Source: Monosiga brevicollis MX1 (lineage: Eukaryota; Opisthokonta; Choanoflagellata; Craspedida; Salpingoecidae). Taken from it: a stretch of 64,000 nucleotides of DNA. Shown here in pieces: positions 1 through 9,435 of the stretch (position 1 is its first letter; every line of letters starts with the position of its first letter). The stretch is taken from positions 268,421 to 332,420 of the forward strand of contig NW_001865041.1 of assembly GCF_000002865.3 (NCBI RefSeq), read 5' to 3'. The position numbers and the translations under genes were made by a program. The notes below the pieces were generated by a model. That model saw only the letters and a list, made by a program, of their open reading frames with translations. It ran no database searches and was not told the DNA's origin.

Positions 1-38
<38 letters not shown>

Positions 39-91
39 GAATTGGTTCGGTTTGAGAAAGAGAGAGAGAGAGTGTGTGTGTGTGTGTGTGT
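1..91. repeat. (GA)n/(GT)n microsatellite with embedded unique motif
   Basis: A (GA)n run occupies 1-36, a second GA run about 58-72 and a GT run about 73-91. Between the GA runs lies a short non-repetitive motif (about 36-58). On the complementary strand it closely resembles motifs embedded in the CT tracts near 27296-27320 and 27406-27420. The block lies directly upstream of the GxGYxYP gene. Confidence 0.9.
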
Positions 92-229
92 GAACGTCAG
101 AGAAAACTGCGCACGGGCCACAGACTTGTCAAACACACACACACGTCCTGGATCAGATCAGAGCTCCTCGCCTTCAAGGAGGGAAAAGAGAGAGAAAGAG
201 GGAGGACGGGATCGAGCAGCGTGCGCACA

Positions 230-2052
230 ATGATACGACAGGGCCTGCTGCTGCTGTTGGGCAGCTTGCTGCTGCTCGCCAGCACCACGACGGTGCTGGC
301 GAGCCGCCTCCCGGGCACACCCTACCCCGTGCCTTCCCAGGGGCTGAATTGCAGCCACAATCAAGCCATGGTGATCTATGATCGAGCAACTATACTGGCC
401 AATGGCGGCCCCGAGGATACTCTCGCGTTGGCTGCTCTGGCTGGGTGGTATGCTCGTGATTGCCCCCTGATGCTGGAGGAGTACGAGCATCAAAGCGGTT
501 TGTCCTGCACACCACTGTCCCGCTGTCATAAACTCGGGGCACATCACGCTGACATGGCGCAACCCCTCTGACCCCGGCTTGGCACGCACCACACGAGGTT
601 GGCTTAGGCTTTACGACGCTGCGGGAATTGTACAACTTGACCTGGAGCCGAGGCCATACCTTTAACGAAACTTTGATGGCAGCTGCTCGCTTACGGCCGT
701 TGCCCACAGCCGTGGTTCTCTACACCAACGTGTCCAATCTGAACGAGGTCAATCTGGCCATTAGCATGGTAGCAAGCCACGACGCGGCTCTGCTTTTGTC
801 TGCACGCCAGTGGAAACTGTACGGCGAGCAGCTCAATGCCACCGTTGTTGCCAACGCAACGGGTCTGGATCCCGTGACCATCTGGGAGGCGCAGCCAAAA
901 GCCTGGTCTTCTCGCATTTTCGTCGTTGCCGACTCCCCCTACCTCGCCGACTATGCCGTCTTTGCGCGAGCCTTTTTTATGTACGCCGACCCGGTGGCGG
1001 ACCCCACTGGTAGCATGACCCATCTCTTCTATCGCATCACGCGAACCCTGCAACCCCAATCGGCCATTCTAGGCTGGATGCCTGGCGGCGTACCGCGCGA
1101 ACTGCTCTTTGTCACTGCGGCCGCACAAAACGCCAGCTGGGTCCACTGCGCTGACGGTGCCGTCAATCAGGCTAGCCTCACCGGTTTTGACCTCCCGCAA
1201 TACAAGCAGTGGCCTGGTCAAAATCAAACGGCCTTGCGACCGAAGGTAGCCCCGGCCTCGACCCTTCACCCCAGTGATGGCGCAGCTATCCACACAGTGA
1301 CGCTGTTGTGGACCGATGGCGACAACACCGGTGGATACGACCAGCAGACCCTCATTGATGACAATCACTTCAATGCCCCGGGACGGGGGCATGCTCCGAT
1401 GGGCTGGACTGTCTCGCCTGCCCTGGCCGAACTCTACCCCGCCCTGCTCCTCGAGCTGTATCGCAACGCCACCCCGAACGACGAGTTTGTGGCCGGACCC
1501 AGTGGTCTGGGCTACACGTACCCAGACGAGCTGCGTGACTCGGCGACCTTTATCAATCTCACCTCGGCAGTCATGAACAAGACGGACATGCACACCCTCA
1601 ATCTCATTTCCGGCAACCCGATTGAGACCGTGGTGCGCTTTCAAGAAATTGCAGAGCCCTACGCCCGTGATCCGCAGGTGGATGGCGTCTACTACTATAA
1701 CTACTTTAGCTACGACGAGCTGATCGGCGCAACTGCAGTGGCCAGCGATGGCACTCCCATCGTGGGCGCTCGCATGTGGACCTGCAACCACGCCACCCTT
1801 GAAGACTGCCTCTTCAGCTGTGGGCCCGGCTGTTTGCCCATCACTGCCATTCCCGATTTTGTGGACAAGCTGCAACGCAACGCGTCGAGCGTCCACGGCT
1901 ATTCGCTCATTGCCCTTGATGCTTGGAGCAACACGGTGTCCGCTGTCAACACCTTGGTGGATAGCCTCCATGCCTTGGACGGTGTTGAGGTTGTCCTGCC
2001 CTCTGAATTTAACCGCCGCCTGCGCGCGGTCTTGGCCAATGGCCACGCCTGA
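230..2052 (+). CDS. Secreted GxGYxYP-family protein (putative glycoside hydrolase)
   Basis: The ATG at 230 opens with a strong signal peptide: a leucine-rich core (GLLLLLGSLLLLAS) followed by an A-x-A-like cleavage region. The main exon, open from about 608 to the stop at 2050-2052, carries GPSGLGYTYPDE near 1496-1530. This is the signature that names the GxGYxYP family, whose C-terminal domain is annotated as a putative glycoside hydrolase. A WTDGDN segment near 1309-1326 and several N-x-S/T sites fit a secreted glycoprotein. The two exons are in different frames. An intron at about 498-607 restores frame and joins the residues sensibly, but its donor (GTTTGT) is weak, so that junction is uncertain. 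Enzyme activity for the family is predicted rather than established, and the substrate is unknown. Length is about 570 aa. Confidence 0.82.
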
Positions 2053-2227
2053 GTGAAGTGAATCCAAGCCGTTGCCTGTGCAATTATGTGTGTCTGTGCC
2101 TGCGCGTACTGCTGTATCGCCTGAAGCGCATTGCTCTTGGTGAGCAGTGTGTCGTGATGCTTGGGTCAAGGCACGTACTCCAATCGATTCAAAAAATTTC
2201 TCTAGTAGTCTCGTTGGTGATTCTTCT

Positions 2228-2768
2228 TCACCCCAACGCTCGGTCCGTGGGCTGGGTGTCAAACTGCTGCATGGTCTCGATCGTCAGCAGGGCCATGTCC
2301 AACAACCAATTGGTCGATACCCGCAAAATCTTGAGCTCGGCTGCCTGGATCAACCTGTCCGGCAAAATGCAAGGCCAGCGGGCAGAAACGAGGCAAGGGA
2401 TGCGCGCGTGAGCTTTCAAGTGCAATTGAGCCAGAGCAAGGCCCCGCACATGGCCACAAGACGTGCCGCAAACTCACACTTCGACTTTCTTATCCTGAAC
2501 GGTCAGCGTTTTCTTGCAGCGGCTGTTCGGCTCCTAGTGCGGAGAAAGAAAAGGAGTTGAATGCGTGAGAGGAGAGAGACGTCAAGCTTCGACACGATGG
2601 TCCAAGAGAAGGGTGCGCTATGCAGTCCAGCAAGCCAGCAAGCGTCTTGTGCTTGGTACGGCCGACCTGGTCGACACGAAGCGTATTATAGGCGATCTCG
2701 GCCAAGCGCGCCGAGGGGAAGGGAAGGATGAGTCGGCTTTCCAATGGCAACGACGGTGTCGCCTCCAT
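2228..2768 (-). CDS. LAGE3: KEOPS/EKC complex subunit Pcc1 (LAGE3)
   Basis: Three short exons on the minus strand give a protein of about 94 aa: 2768-2667, 2533-2478 and 2354-2228. Joins are phase-consistent with GTCGGC, GTGAGT donors and CACTAG, GGACAG acceptors. Exon 1 carries LPFPSARLAEIAYNTLRVDQ, exon 2 starts EPNSR, and exon 3 has LKILRVSTNWLLDMALLTIE. These match the Pcc1 pattern: FPS, AEIAYNTL, VD.EP, LR.S..N.LLD..L...T. Pcc1 is the small dimerising subunit of KEOPS, which makes the N6-threonylcarbamoyl modification at A37 of ANN-decoding tRNAs. The ATG at 2768 is chosen because family similarity starts about nine residues later; an in-frame upstream extension adds no conserved sequence. 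The gene is convergent with the upstream plus-strand gene. Confidence 0.85.
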
Positions 2769-2918
2769 CTTGACAAGTGTATCGGCACCAGAGTCGAGCT
2801 GCCACAATAAGCGTAATCCACCCACACGCTGATCACCCCGCCAAGTGAACAATTCACGCGCCGCGATGACCACCCGCGATTCCAACAAACGACTGCTCTG
2901 TGAAAAATATTCAATCTC

Positions 2919-2955
2919 AAACTCTCTCTCTCTCTCTCTCTCTCAAACTCTCCCT

Positions 2956-2993
<38 letters not shown>

Positions 2994-3279
2994 CTCTCCC
3001 TCAAACTCTCTCTCTCTCTCAAACTCTCTCAAACTCTCTCAAACTCTCTCAAACTCTCTCAAACTCTCTCAAACTCTCTCTCTCTCTCAAACTCTCCCTC
3101 AAACTCTCTCTCTCAAACTCTCTCAAACTCTCCCTCAAACTCTCTCTCTCTCTCTCTCTCTCAAACTCTCCCTCAAACTCTCTCTCTCAAACTCTCTCAA
3201 ACTCTCCCTCAAACTCTCTCTCTCTCAACCTCTCTCAAACTCTCTCAAACTCTCTCAAACTCTCTCAAACTCTCTCTCA
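2919..3279. repeat. CT-rich minisatellite with CTCTCAAACTCTCC units
   Basis: About 360 bp of (CT)n is interrupted at variable spacing by CAAA, giving repeated CTCTCAAACTCTC and CTCCCTCAAACTC units. It sits between the divergent starts of the Pcc1 gene (minus) and LDHD (plus), about 40 bp before the LDHD start codon. It probably lies in or next to their shared promoter or 5' UTR region. All three frames of the CT strand read through it; those open frames are artefacts. Confidence 0.92.
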
Positions 3280-3316
3280 TTCACAGCAGATCGATCGGTC
3301 GTTCTGAGCCACCATC

Positions 3317-5852
3317 ATGTGGAGAGCACGCGGTGGTCGCAGGGCTGTCACCGCCTTGGCTACGGTGATGCCATCGAGAGGTGGATTTGGTGCTGTGCAT
3401 CATTATTCAAGACAGACACGTCGGGCCTACGCTGTCTCCACAGCTGACCTTGCAGGCGTTGTGTCAGCCGACTGCACGGTACGCTTGGCTGCGAGCAACC
3501 TGTCCTTCAAGCTGCATCTTGGCCTGAATCCACACTCTTGCCGGAATAGATTTCGGACGCCCACGCGGTTCTGGAGCAGCATGATCACGACGAATCCTTC
3601 CACCCCTCACACCAGCCCTCGCACGGTACGCTGCCGCCTTGGCCTGAGCAGGTGCAGTTGCTGAGACCCTCGCTTGGCCGGGCGGCCCTGACCGGGATTG
3701 CTTTGTTCGCGGCGTAGTCGTCTGGCCCACCTCGGTGGAGGAGGTGAGCGCCATTGTCAAGCTCGCTCACAAGACCAACACGCCCATCATGCCATATGGC
3801 ACTGGCACCGGCCTTGAAGGTGGTGTCATTGCCACACATGTACGTTGAGGAGTTACCTCGGGCGCTCCCGTAAAAGCGCAAGCGCATTCTTTCGCCATGC
3901 ATAGCTCTCGGCTCTTGCGCCGCTAACATGCACATTCGTTTCCAGGGCGGCATCGTGCTCAATCTGACGCGCATGGACGCCGTCGTATCTGTCAATGCCG
4001 ATGATTTTGATGGCACTGTGCAACCGGGAGTCACACGCACCAGCTTTAACAATTACCTCCGAGACACCGGTCTCTGGTTTCCCGTGGATCCTGGCGCAGG
4101 TAGCAATCACAGCAATGAAGGGGACAAAGAATGCATCTAGCGCATGACAAATTGCTGGCCTGGACATTGATTGACCCGCGCTCGTCCAGACCTGATGCCT
4201 TTTCCAACCCTTCAACCCCTTCTTACCTGATCCGTTCCCTTGTAGATGCATCGTTGTGTGGCATGGCAGCCACATCGGCCAGCGGCACGAATGCCGTGCT
4301 CTACGGCACCATGCGGGAGAATGTGCTGAATCTCGAAGTCGTGTTACCAAATGGTGACATTATCCACACGGCCGGTCTTCGGGTAGGCTGGCCCTCGTGC
4401 ATCGCGTTTCCGCCCTTCTTGCCGCTGCCTAGTCAAAGCACCCAAGCTCATGGTTTCGCCGCCCCAACTGCGTCCCAACAGGGCCGTTCACCAAAATCAG
4501 CAGCTGGCTACAACCTGACAAATCTTTTTGTTGGTTCTGAAGGCACCTTGGGCATCATCACTGCTGCAACCCTTCGGCTTCATGGCCAGGTACCCAGCCG
4601 CACAACATTTGACTGTCGGTGGCGCCATTCTTCCTCATCACTCACTGACTTTTATTTCAGCCCGCACACGTCATGTCGGCTGTGTGTGCTTTCCCCGATG
4701 TACACGCGGCGGCCAGCGCTGCTGCAGGCATCCGCCAATACAACGTCCCCATTGCTCGGATGGAACTACTTGATGCGGCCATGATTGAAGCCACAAATGC
4801 GTATTCCAAGCTCGACAACCCCGTGGCCCCCCACTTGTTTTTGGAATTTCACGGTCAGATTGGCATCGGTCGCAAGCTTATACCGAGCTTCTTCTTTCTG
4901 TGTCTCTCAAGTGTCTACCTGCCGCTCACCCCTTGAACCGCCACGTGCAGGCTTTAGCGAGTCGTCAGTGGCCGAACAGGTAGAGCTGGTGCAGGATGTG
5001 GTAGAGGACAATGGCGGCAGTCACTTTCGATTTTCTCCAGATGCTGAAGAGCGTCACAAGCTATGGGCTGCGCGTCATAACGCCTGGTGTGTTATGGCTC
5101 CGCGTCAGAAAAAAATTGGCCTCTGGGGTGTGGATCCCTTCTTGGCCGTGTTCTATTTTTCATACGTTGATGTTGTCTTTGTACGCGGCTGTCAACCCCG
5201 CTTGTAGGTATGCGTGCATGGCACAACGGCCTGGCGGTCGCGGCTACTCCACCGACGTCTGCGTGCCTATCAGTGCCCTGCCGGCCATGGTGGATTTTGC
5301 TGCTGCCAAGATGAAAGAGCTTCACCTGTCTTCGGCGATTGCTGGGCACGTGGGTGATGGCAACTTTCACTGCATCACAGCCTTTGACCCCAACGACACG
5401 ACAGAGGTGCAGCGCGTCAAGCAGCTTTCGGAAGCTTTGGCTCGGTATGTCATCAGTTTTTCTGGCTCTTTCGTCGCCTGTCTTGAGTTTTACCAGCGAG
5501 AAATGAGGGTTGTTGCAGTGGACCTTGCTTGTGTGATTGGGCTATTGAATTCTCGTGCACTGCAAGACAAGACGCCATCACAGATGGCCTTGGGCTTGAG
5601 AAGTTTAGTACCAGAAACGGGCTTGACCTCATCACCGGCACGTTGCCTCTGGTGCTGAGCAGGGAAGCCATCCGATTGGATGGGACGTGTACCGGTGAGC
5701 ATGGCATCGGGTTAGGCAAGCAGCACCTGCTGCGCGAGGAGATGGGAGATGCCACGATTGCCGCCATGTTGGCCGTCAAAAGCACGTTTGACCCCACCAA
5801 TATTATGAATCCCGGCAAGGTGCTGGGTCCACGGGCGCTGGGCACCCAGTAA
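3317..5852 (+). CDS. LDHD: Mitochondrial D-lactate dehydrogenase (FAD-dependent)
   Basis: Multi-exon gene starting at ATG 3317 with an Arg-rich, acid-free N-terminus typical of a mitochondrial presequence ([19 protein letters not shown]). Recognisable blocks follow in order. An EQHDHDES-like segment is near 3575. The FAD-binding PCMH domain has [12 protein letters not shown] (about 3790-3830), [26 protein letters not shown] and [20 protein letters not shown] (about 4499-4560). The C-terminal FAD-oxidase domain has [11 protein letters not shown] (about 5341-5372) and [13 protein letters not shown] (about 5680-5722). The stop is at 5850-5852. The enzyme oxidises D-lactate to pyruvate and passes electrons to cytochrome c. 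Small introns interrupt the blocks, for example around 3840-3945, 4110-4245 and 5445-5675. Exact ends of most exons were not resolved. Confidence 0.93.
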
Positions 5853-5969
5853 ATTGAAAGCTTGCAAAGTGAAAGATGTTGTCTGCTGCGGAGCCATTAC
5901 AGAGTTGCCCTCTGGTGCCTTGGCTAGGTGCCTTGGCTATACTGATTCGGAGGCCGATGGTATGAGGGT

Positions 5970-7210
5970 CTGAAGGCGGTCTTGCAGGTGACGAACCAAC
6001 TGCGCTGCCAACGGGGTATACGAGGCATCGCCGCCGTGACTTGCGGGTGCCCTGTAACTCAACGGCAAGGCCCAGCACTCATGAGTGGGGACCGGCCCGT
6101 GACAAACGGTAACAGGCACAGCAAGCTCTGGGTTGGTGGCGTACTGGAGAGCACGAGCCAGTGCCAAATCCGTCGAGCTCCTGTGGGACTGGTTGCTTAC
6201 AGTGTGGCGTCCCGTACTATTCCTATCAAAAGAGGGTTCGATACGTTCAAAGGACCGCGCCCGCCAAACGACTCGTGAGGTGTGCTGACACGCTTGCCTC
6301 GGCAGAGCAGCGCATCTTCAATCGGCAAGCGCGCGAGCCGAACCGATAGAGCACACAGCGCTCCAGCCCCTGCGTGTGCACCGATGCGGGCCAGAGACGA
6401 GCGGAAGACATGCTTGGGTCCTCGCTTGGGCTCGAGGAAGGCGCGGCTGACATGGGTGGAGGAGGTGGGCAGACGGCCCAAAAGTCGAGACGGTGTTGAG
6501 CTCGGGCACCGGCGTGGTCACGTGAGCTGTCAAGAAGCCCGAGTAGCCATGGAGTGTCTGTATCGTCGTCCCGGCCACTGGCCTGCTGCAGACTTTGAAT
6601 TGCCCAGAGCTCGCGCAGTGATGGTCGTCGGGACCCCGGCCGGGAGCGACACCAGCCACAGGGCTAATGACACCCGAGGTCATGAGTGAGGCGGGCAACA
6701 AACTGACAGGTAGAACGAGAGGGAAACATGCACGGCAAAACTCAGTTTAGAACCAACCGAGCCGAGGCGTGGATGTTCAAGCTCGCGCCATGTGACACTC
6801 AGCTCGCCTATCAGGAATAGATGGGTGTTGTGCTTAAGCCAGACGAGAAAGCGCGCAGCTCGAAAAAAAAAAAAAAAAATTAATTAAAAAAAAAAGTAGA
6901 AGAAGAAGAAGACTGCATGATCATCTCACCTTTGGTGGTGTAAAAAGGAGCATCGAGGAAGCGAAGAGCCTCGATCACATAAACGCTGGATTCCTGCACC
7001 TGATGCTCCGCCATGTCTGTGGCTGTGCGTGCAAAAAGCATGCCAGAGCGAGGAATGCGCCCGTGAGCGACGTACTGAGGCAACGAACGCAGCGCCACCG
7101 TGGCCGTGGCATACCGTGACTCAGAGACTGCCGTACGTGGCGTCCATAGAGCAGCACATCAACAAAGCGACCCACTAAAACAGATGCGCCAATGAGACAT
7201 GTTCCCTCGA
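5970..7210 (-). CDS. Possible unidentified multi-exon gene
   Basis: Several minus-strand segments look coding without matching a family I recognise. One is at about 7090-6920 (VALRSLPQYVAHGRIPRSGM through VIEALRFLDAPFYTTK, ending at a GTGAGA donor). Another is about 6620-6520 (RELWAIQSLQQASGRDD). A third is about 6480-6195 (RIGAHAGAGALCALSVRLAR). The last is about 6150-5930 (ALARALQYATNPELAVPV, ending in a TAG). Several have the amphipathic Leu/Ala-rich pattern of helical-repeat proteins. I could not connect them with phase-consistent splice sites, so the boundaries and even the existence of one gene are uncertain. The poly-A region at 6864-6900 breaks the series. Confidence 0.35.
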
Positions 7211-7595
7211 TGAATAGGTGTGGACCAAACTAGCCCCACCTTGATGACTGCAAGCCCACAGCTCAGCCAGAATGGGCGGTGGCATTTGAACAATATGGCG
7301 CGCCCCAGCCATGATACTGATCACCCCGTGCCGCAGCTCCCCACACCTTCAGCCTCACCCCTTTTCTCCCACCTGACTGCCAATCGATCAGTCAATGCCA
7401 GAACCACCCCCTCCTCCCCCTCCTCCTGATCCGTCTGCGAGTCGTCAATTCAGCGCGCGTTTGTGCGTAACGGTAAATTGTCATCATTTATGTGTCAGAT
7501 TTTCTACAGCAAGCAAGAGCAAGAAGAGGAGGAAGAAGAGAAAAAAGGGTTAGTGATGTCTGGTGCGATGGCTGGCTGTCGCGGCGGCGAAACGA

Positions 7596-7660
7596 GCAGT
7601 GGTGGTGGTGGTTATCGTCGTCGTCGTCGTCGTTGTGGCTGTGGCTGTGGCTGTGGTGGG
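7596..7660. repeat. Compound trinucleotide/hexanucleotide microsatellite
   Basis: Consecutive GTG repeats (about 7600-7612), TCG repeats (about 7617-7632) and GTGGCT repeats (about 7634-7655) lie within 65 bp, 140 bp upstream of HSCB. A GAAGAG-rich stretch precedes them at about 7515-7545. Confidence 0.85.
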
Positions 7661-7797
7661 ATAAAACGGGGTAGTGGGCTGGTATGGTAGCACATGTTTT
7701 GTTTTTTTTTCGCTCTGAGTCAGCTCACTGACTGACGGCCAAACAGGTTCAGAGTCTTGCGGTTTTGGACGCAAAGTGACGCAACAGCTAGTTCAAA

Positions 7798-9156
7798 ATG
7801 GCGACCAGCAAGGCTCTGGGGTTGCAGCGCGTATGCGCACAGCGCTTCTTGGCACTCGCGGCCCGTCGAGTGACCCCTGCTGTGGCGACTGCTGCATCCA
7901 CAAGCCTCGTTTTCCAGCTTCGGAGCAGCAGTCAGCACAGTGGGGCTCTGCGAGACTTTCTCCAGACGCTCGAAACACCATCAAACCCTGACACTGACCC
8001 GTTTGCGCCCGGCCGCAGCGCCACACAAAGCCCAGCTGCCCCGGTGCCTTCAGTCTTTGACCCTTTTGCAGAGCTAGACTTGTACGCTGCCCACTCAGCT
8101 CACCCCTTGCTACTTGCTCAGCTGCTCTTCCACATCACGCTTGCCATGGCTCCAACATGTCAACCCTTTGCCCATCCTCACTTTCGATCGTGTCTGCTGG
8201 CATTCAGACCAGCCCAGTTCCACCTAGAACCAAGTGACGTGCAGCGCCGCCAGCGCGAACTGCTGCGGGCACACCACCCAGACCGCTTTGGTCACGACCA
8301 AGTACGTCACCGCCTCAGTCGTACGCGGTTGTTGGCAAGCGTTGCCGTCTCACACATTTTTGGCGTGGTGCGTGGCCTTCTCAAACAGCGCGCCATGGAG
8401 ACGGCCATCGCCCGCACAGCGGCTATCAACCGTGCAGGCACAGTGCTTCTGGACCCCATTGAACGTGCTCTTGCTTTGGTGCGTTAAGTCCGTTTGAGCG
8501 CGTCGTGTGCGCTCTTGGCCGTGGCGGCCTGGGTCTGGGGATGGCCCGTGCCCCAGCTCGCCCACTAACCATGTCCTCATCATACACAGCTGCGCCTGGC
8601 CGGCCATGGTATTGCCGAGGACACCCCAGCCACCGAAATCAACAGTTCGGCGGAGTTTCTGATGGAAATGATGGAGGTGAGCCCAACCTCAACCGTGGCC
8701 CATACATTGGTGACTTGCACGTACAAACTCACACACGCACGTTTTGCGTGCTCACGCCACCTCGACGGTGTGGCCAGCGCCACGAGGTCCGCGAGACAGG
8801 TACAGATGAACAGCGCCAGCAACTTGCCAGTCAAGTTGAAGGTATGCTACATCCTACAGGCTGGTGGCTCCTTGCGGTGCTCCCCGAAATCTCACCCCCA
8901 ACATTGCGGCCTGCCCCTGTCCCCAGAGGAGTGCGCCGCCATTGAAGCCGATCTTGAGCAGGCTTTTGCTACTGCTGACTATGCTACGGCACGCGTGCGT
9001 TTGCCTTTGTTATGGGACGGCTGATGGTCAATGCAACGGCCAATCTCATCTCCATGGCTGTCCATATTATGCCTTTGTGCCTCCTTTGCATCGCAGGATG
9101 GGACTTTGCGACTCAAGTACCTGATCAACTTTCTAAATTCTGTCCAAGAGTCGTAG
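7798..9156 (+). CDS. HSCB: Iron-sulfur cluster co-chaperone HscB (Hsc20/Jac1)
   Basis: Five exons (7798-8478, 8590-8676, 8778-8841, 8927-8994, 9097-9156) join in frame to about 319 aa. The long, acid-poor N-terminus suggests a mitochondrial presequence. The J-domain core reads DVQRRQRELLRAHHPDRF and contains the HPD motif needed to stimulate the Hsp70 ATPase. It is followed by a P-x-E-R-A-like element (LDPIERALAL). Exons 2-5 provide the C-terminal three-helix domain that binds the scaffold ISCU: AEFLMEMME, RQQLASQVE, EADLEQAFATADYATAR and LRLKYLINFL. The animal-type N-terminal zinc-binding CxxC pairs are not visible, so it resembles yeast Jac1 in this respect. Residues between the presequence and J-domain are unusually long; an unrecognised in-frame intron there is possible. 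Confidence 0.88.
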
Positions 9157-9172
9157 AAAACTACACGCTCAG

Positions 9173-9211
<39 letters not shown>
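9173..9211. repeat. (CA)n microsatellite
   Basis: About 19 CA dinucleotides immediately downstream of the HSCB stop. Together with sequence up to 9435 this forms the short intergenic space between the convergent HSCB and MFSD8-like genes. Confidence 0.95.
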
Positions 9212-9213
<2 letters not shown>

Positions 9214-9435
9214 CGCCTACCTAACCGGCAAGGCACTGAGTGCCATGCCGTCACTATACATGAGTGAACTTAGACTTTGAGTCTGCTGACTCCGAGCCAA
9301 GAGCCACTGCGGTCACAACGCTACTCTTTTCTTTTCTTGAAATTAAATATTCAGCGGCTTCGCCAGAAGACGAGTGTCAAGTCTTCGAAAGCAAACTACA
9401 CCCGTAACCTGCTCCCCTGATTGTCGCGCGCGTTG

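Larger units (their letters stand above)
5853..7797. other. Poorly resolved interval between LDHD and HSCB
   Basis: No plus-strand gene is visible. A possible minus-strand gene (separate entry) occupies roughly 5970-7210. An A-rich tract (about 6864-6900) and a compound (GTG)n/(TCG)n/(GTGGCT)n microsatellite (about 7596-7660) are present. The last 60 bp before 7798 are the likely HSCB promoter/5' UTR. Confidence 0.6.

Noticed and set aside
1069-2262. 397-codon minus-strand open frame over the GxGYxYP gene
   Set aside because: Antisense shadow of a GC-biased coding region; the plus strand has the domain signature and signal peptide.
2845-3447. Long plus-strand frames rich in Leu-Ser-Gln-Thr
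   Set aside because: They only translate the CTCTCAAA minisatellite.
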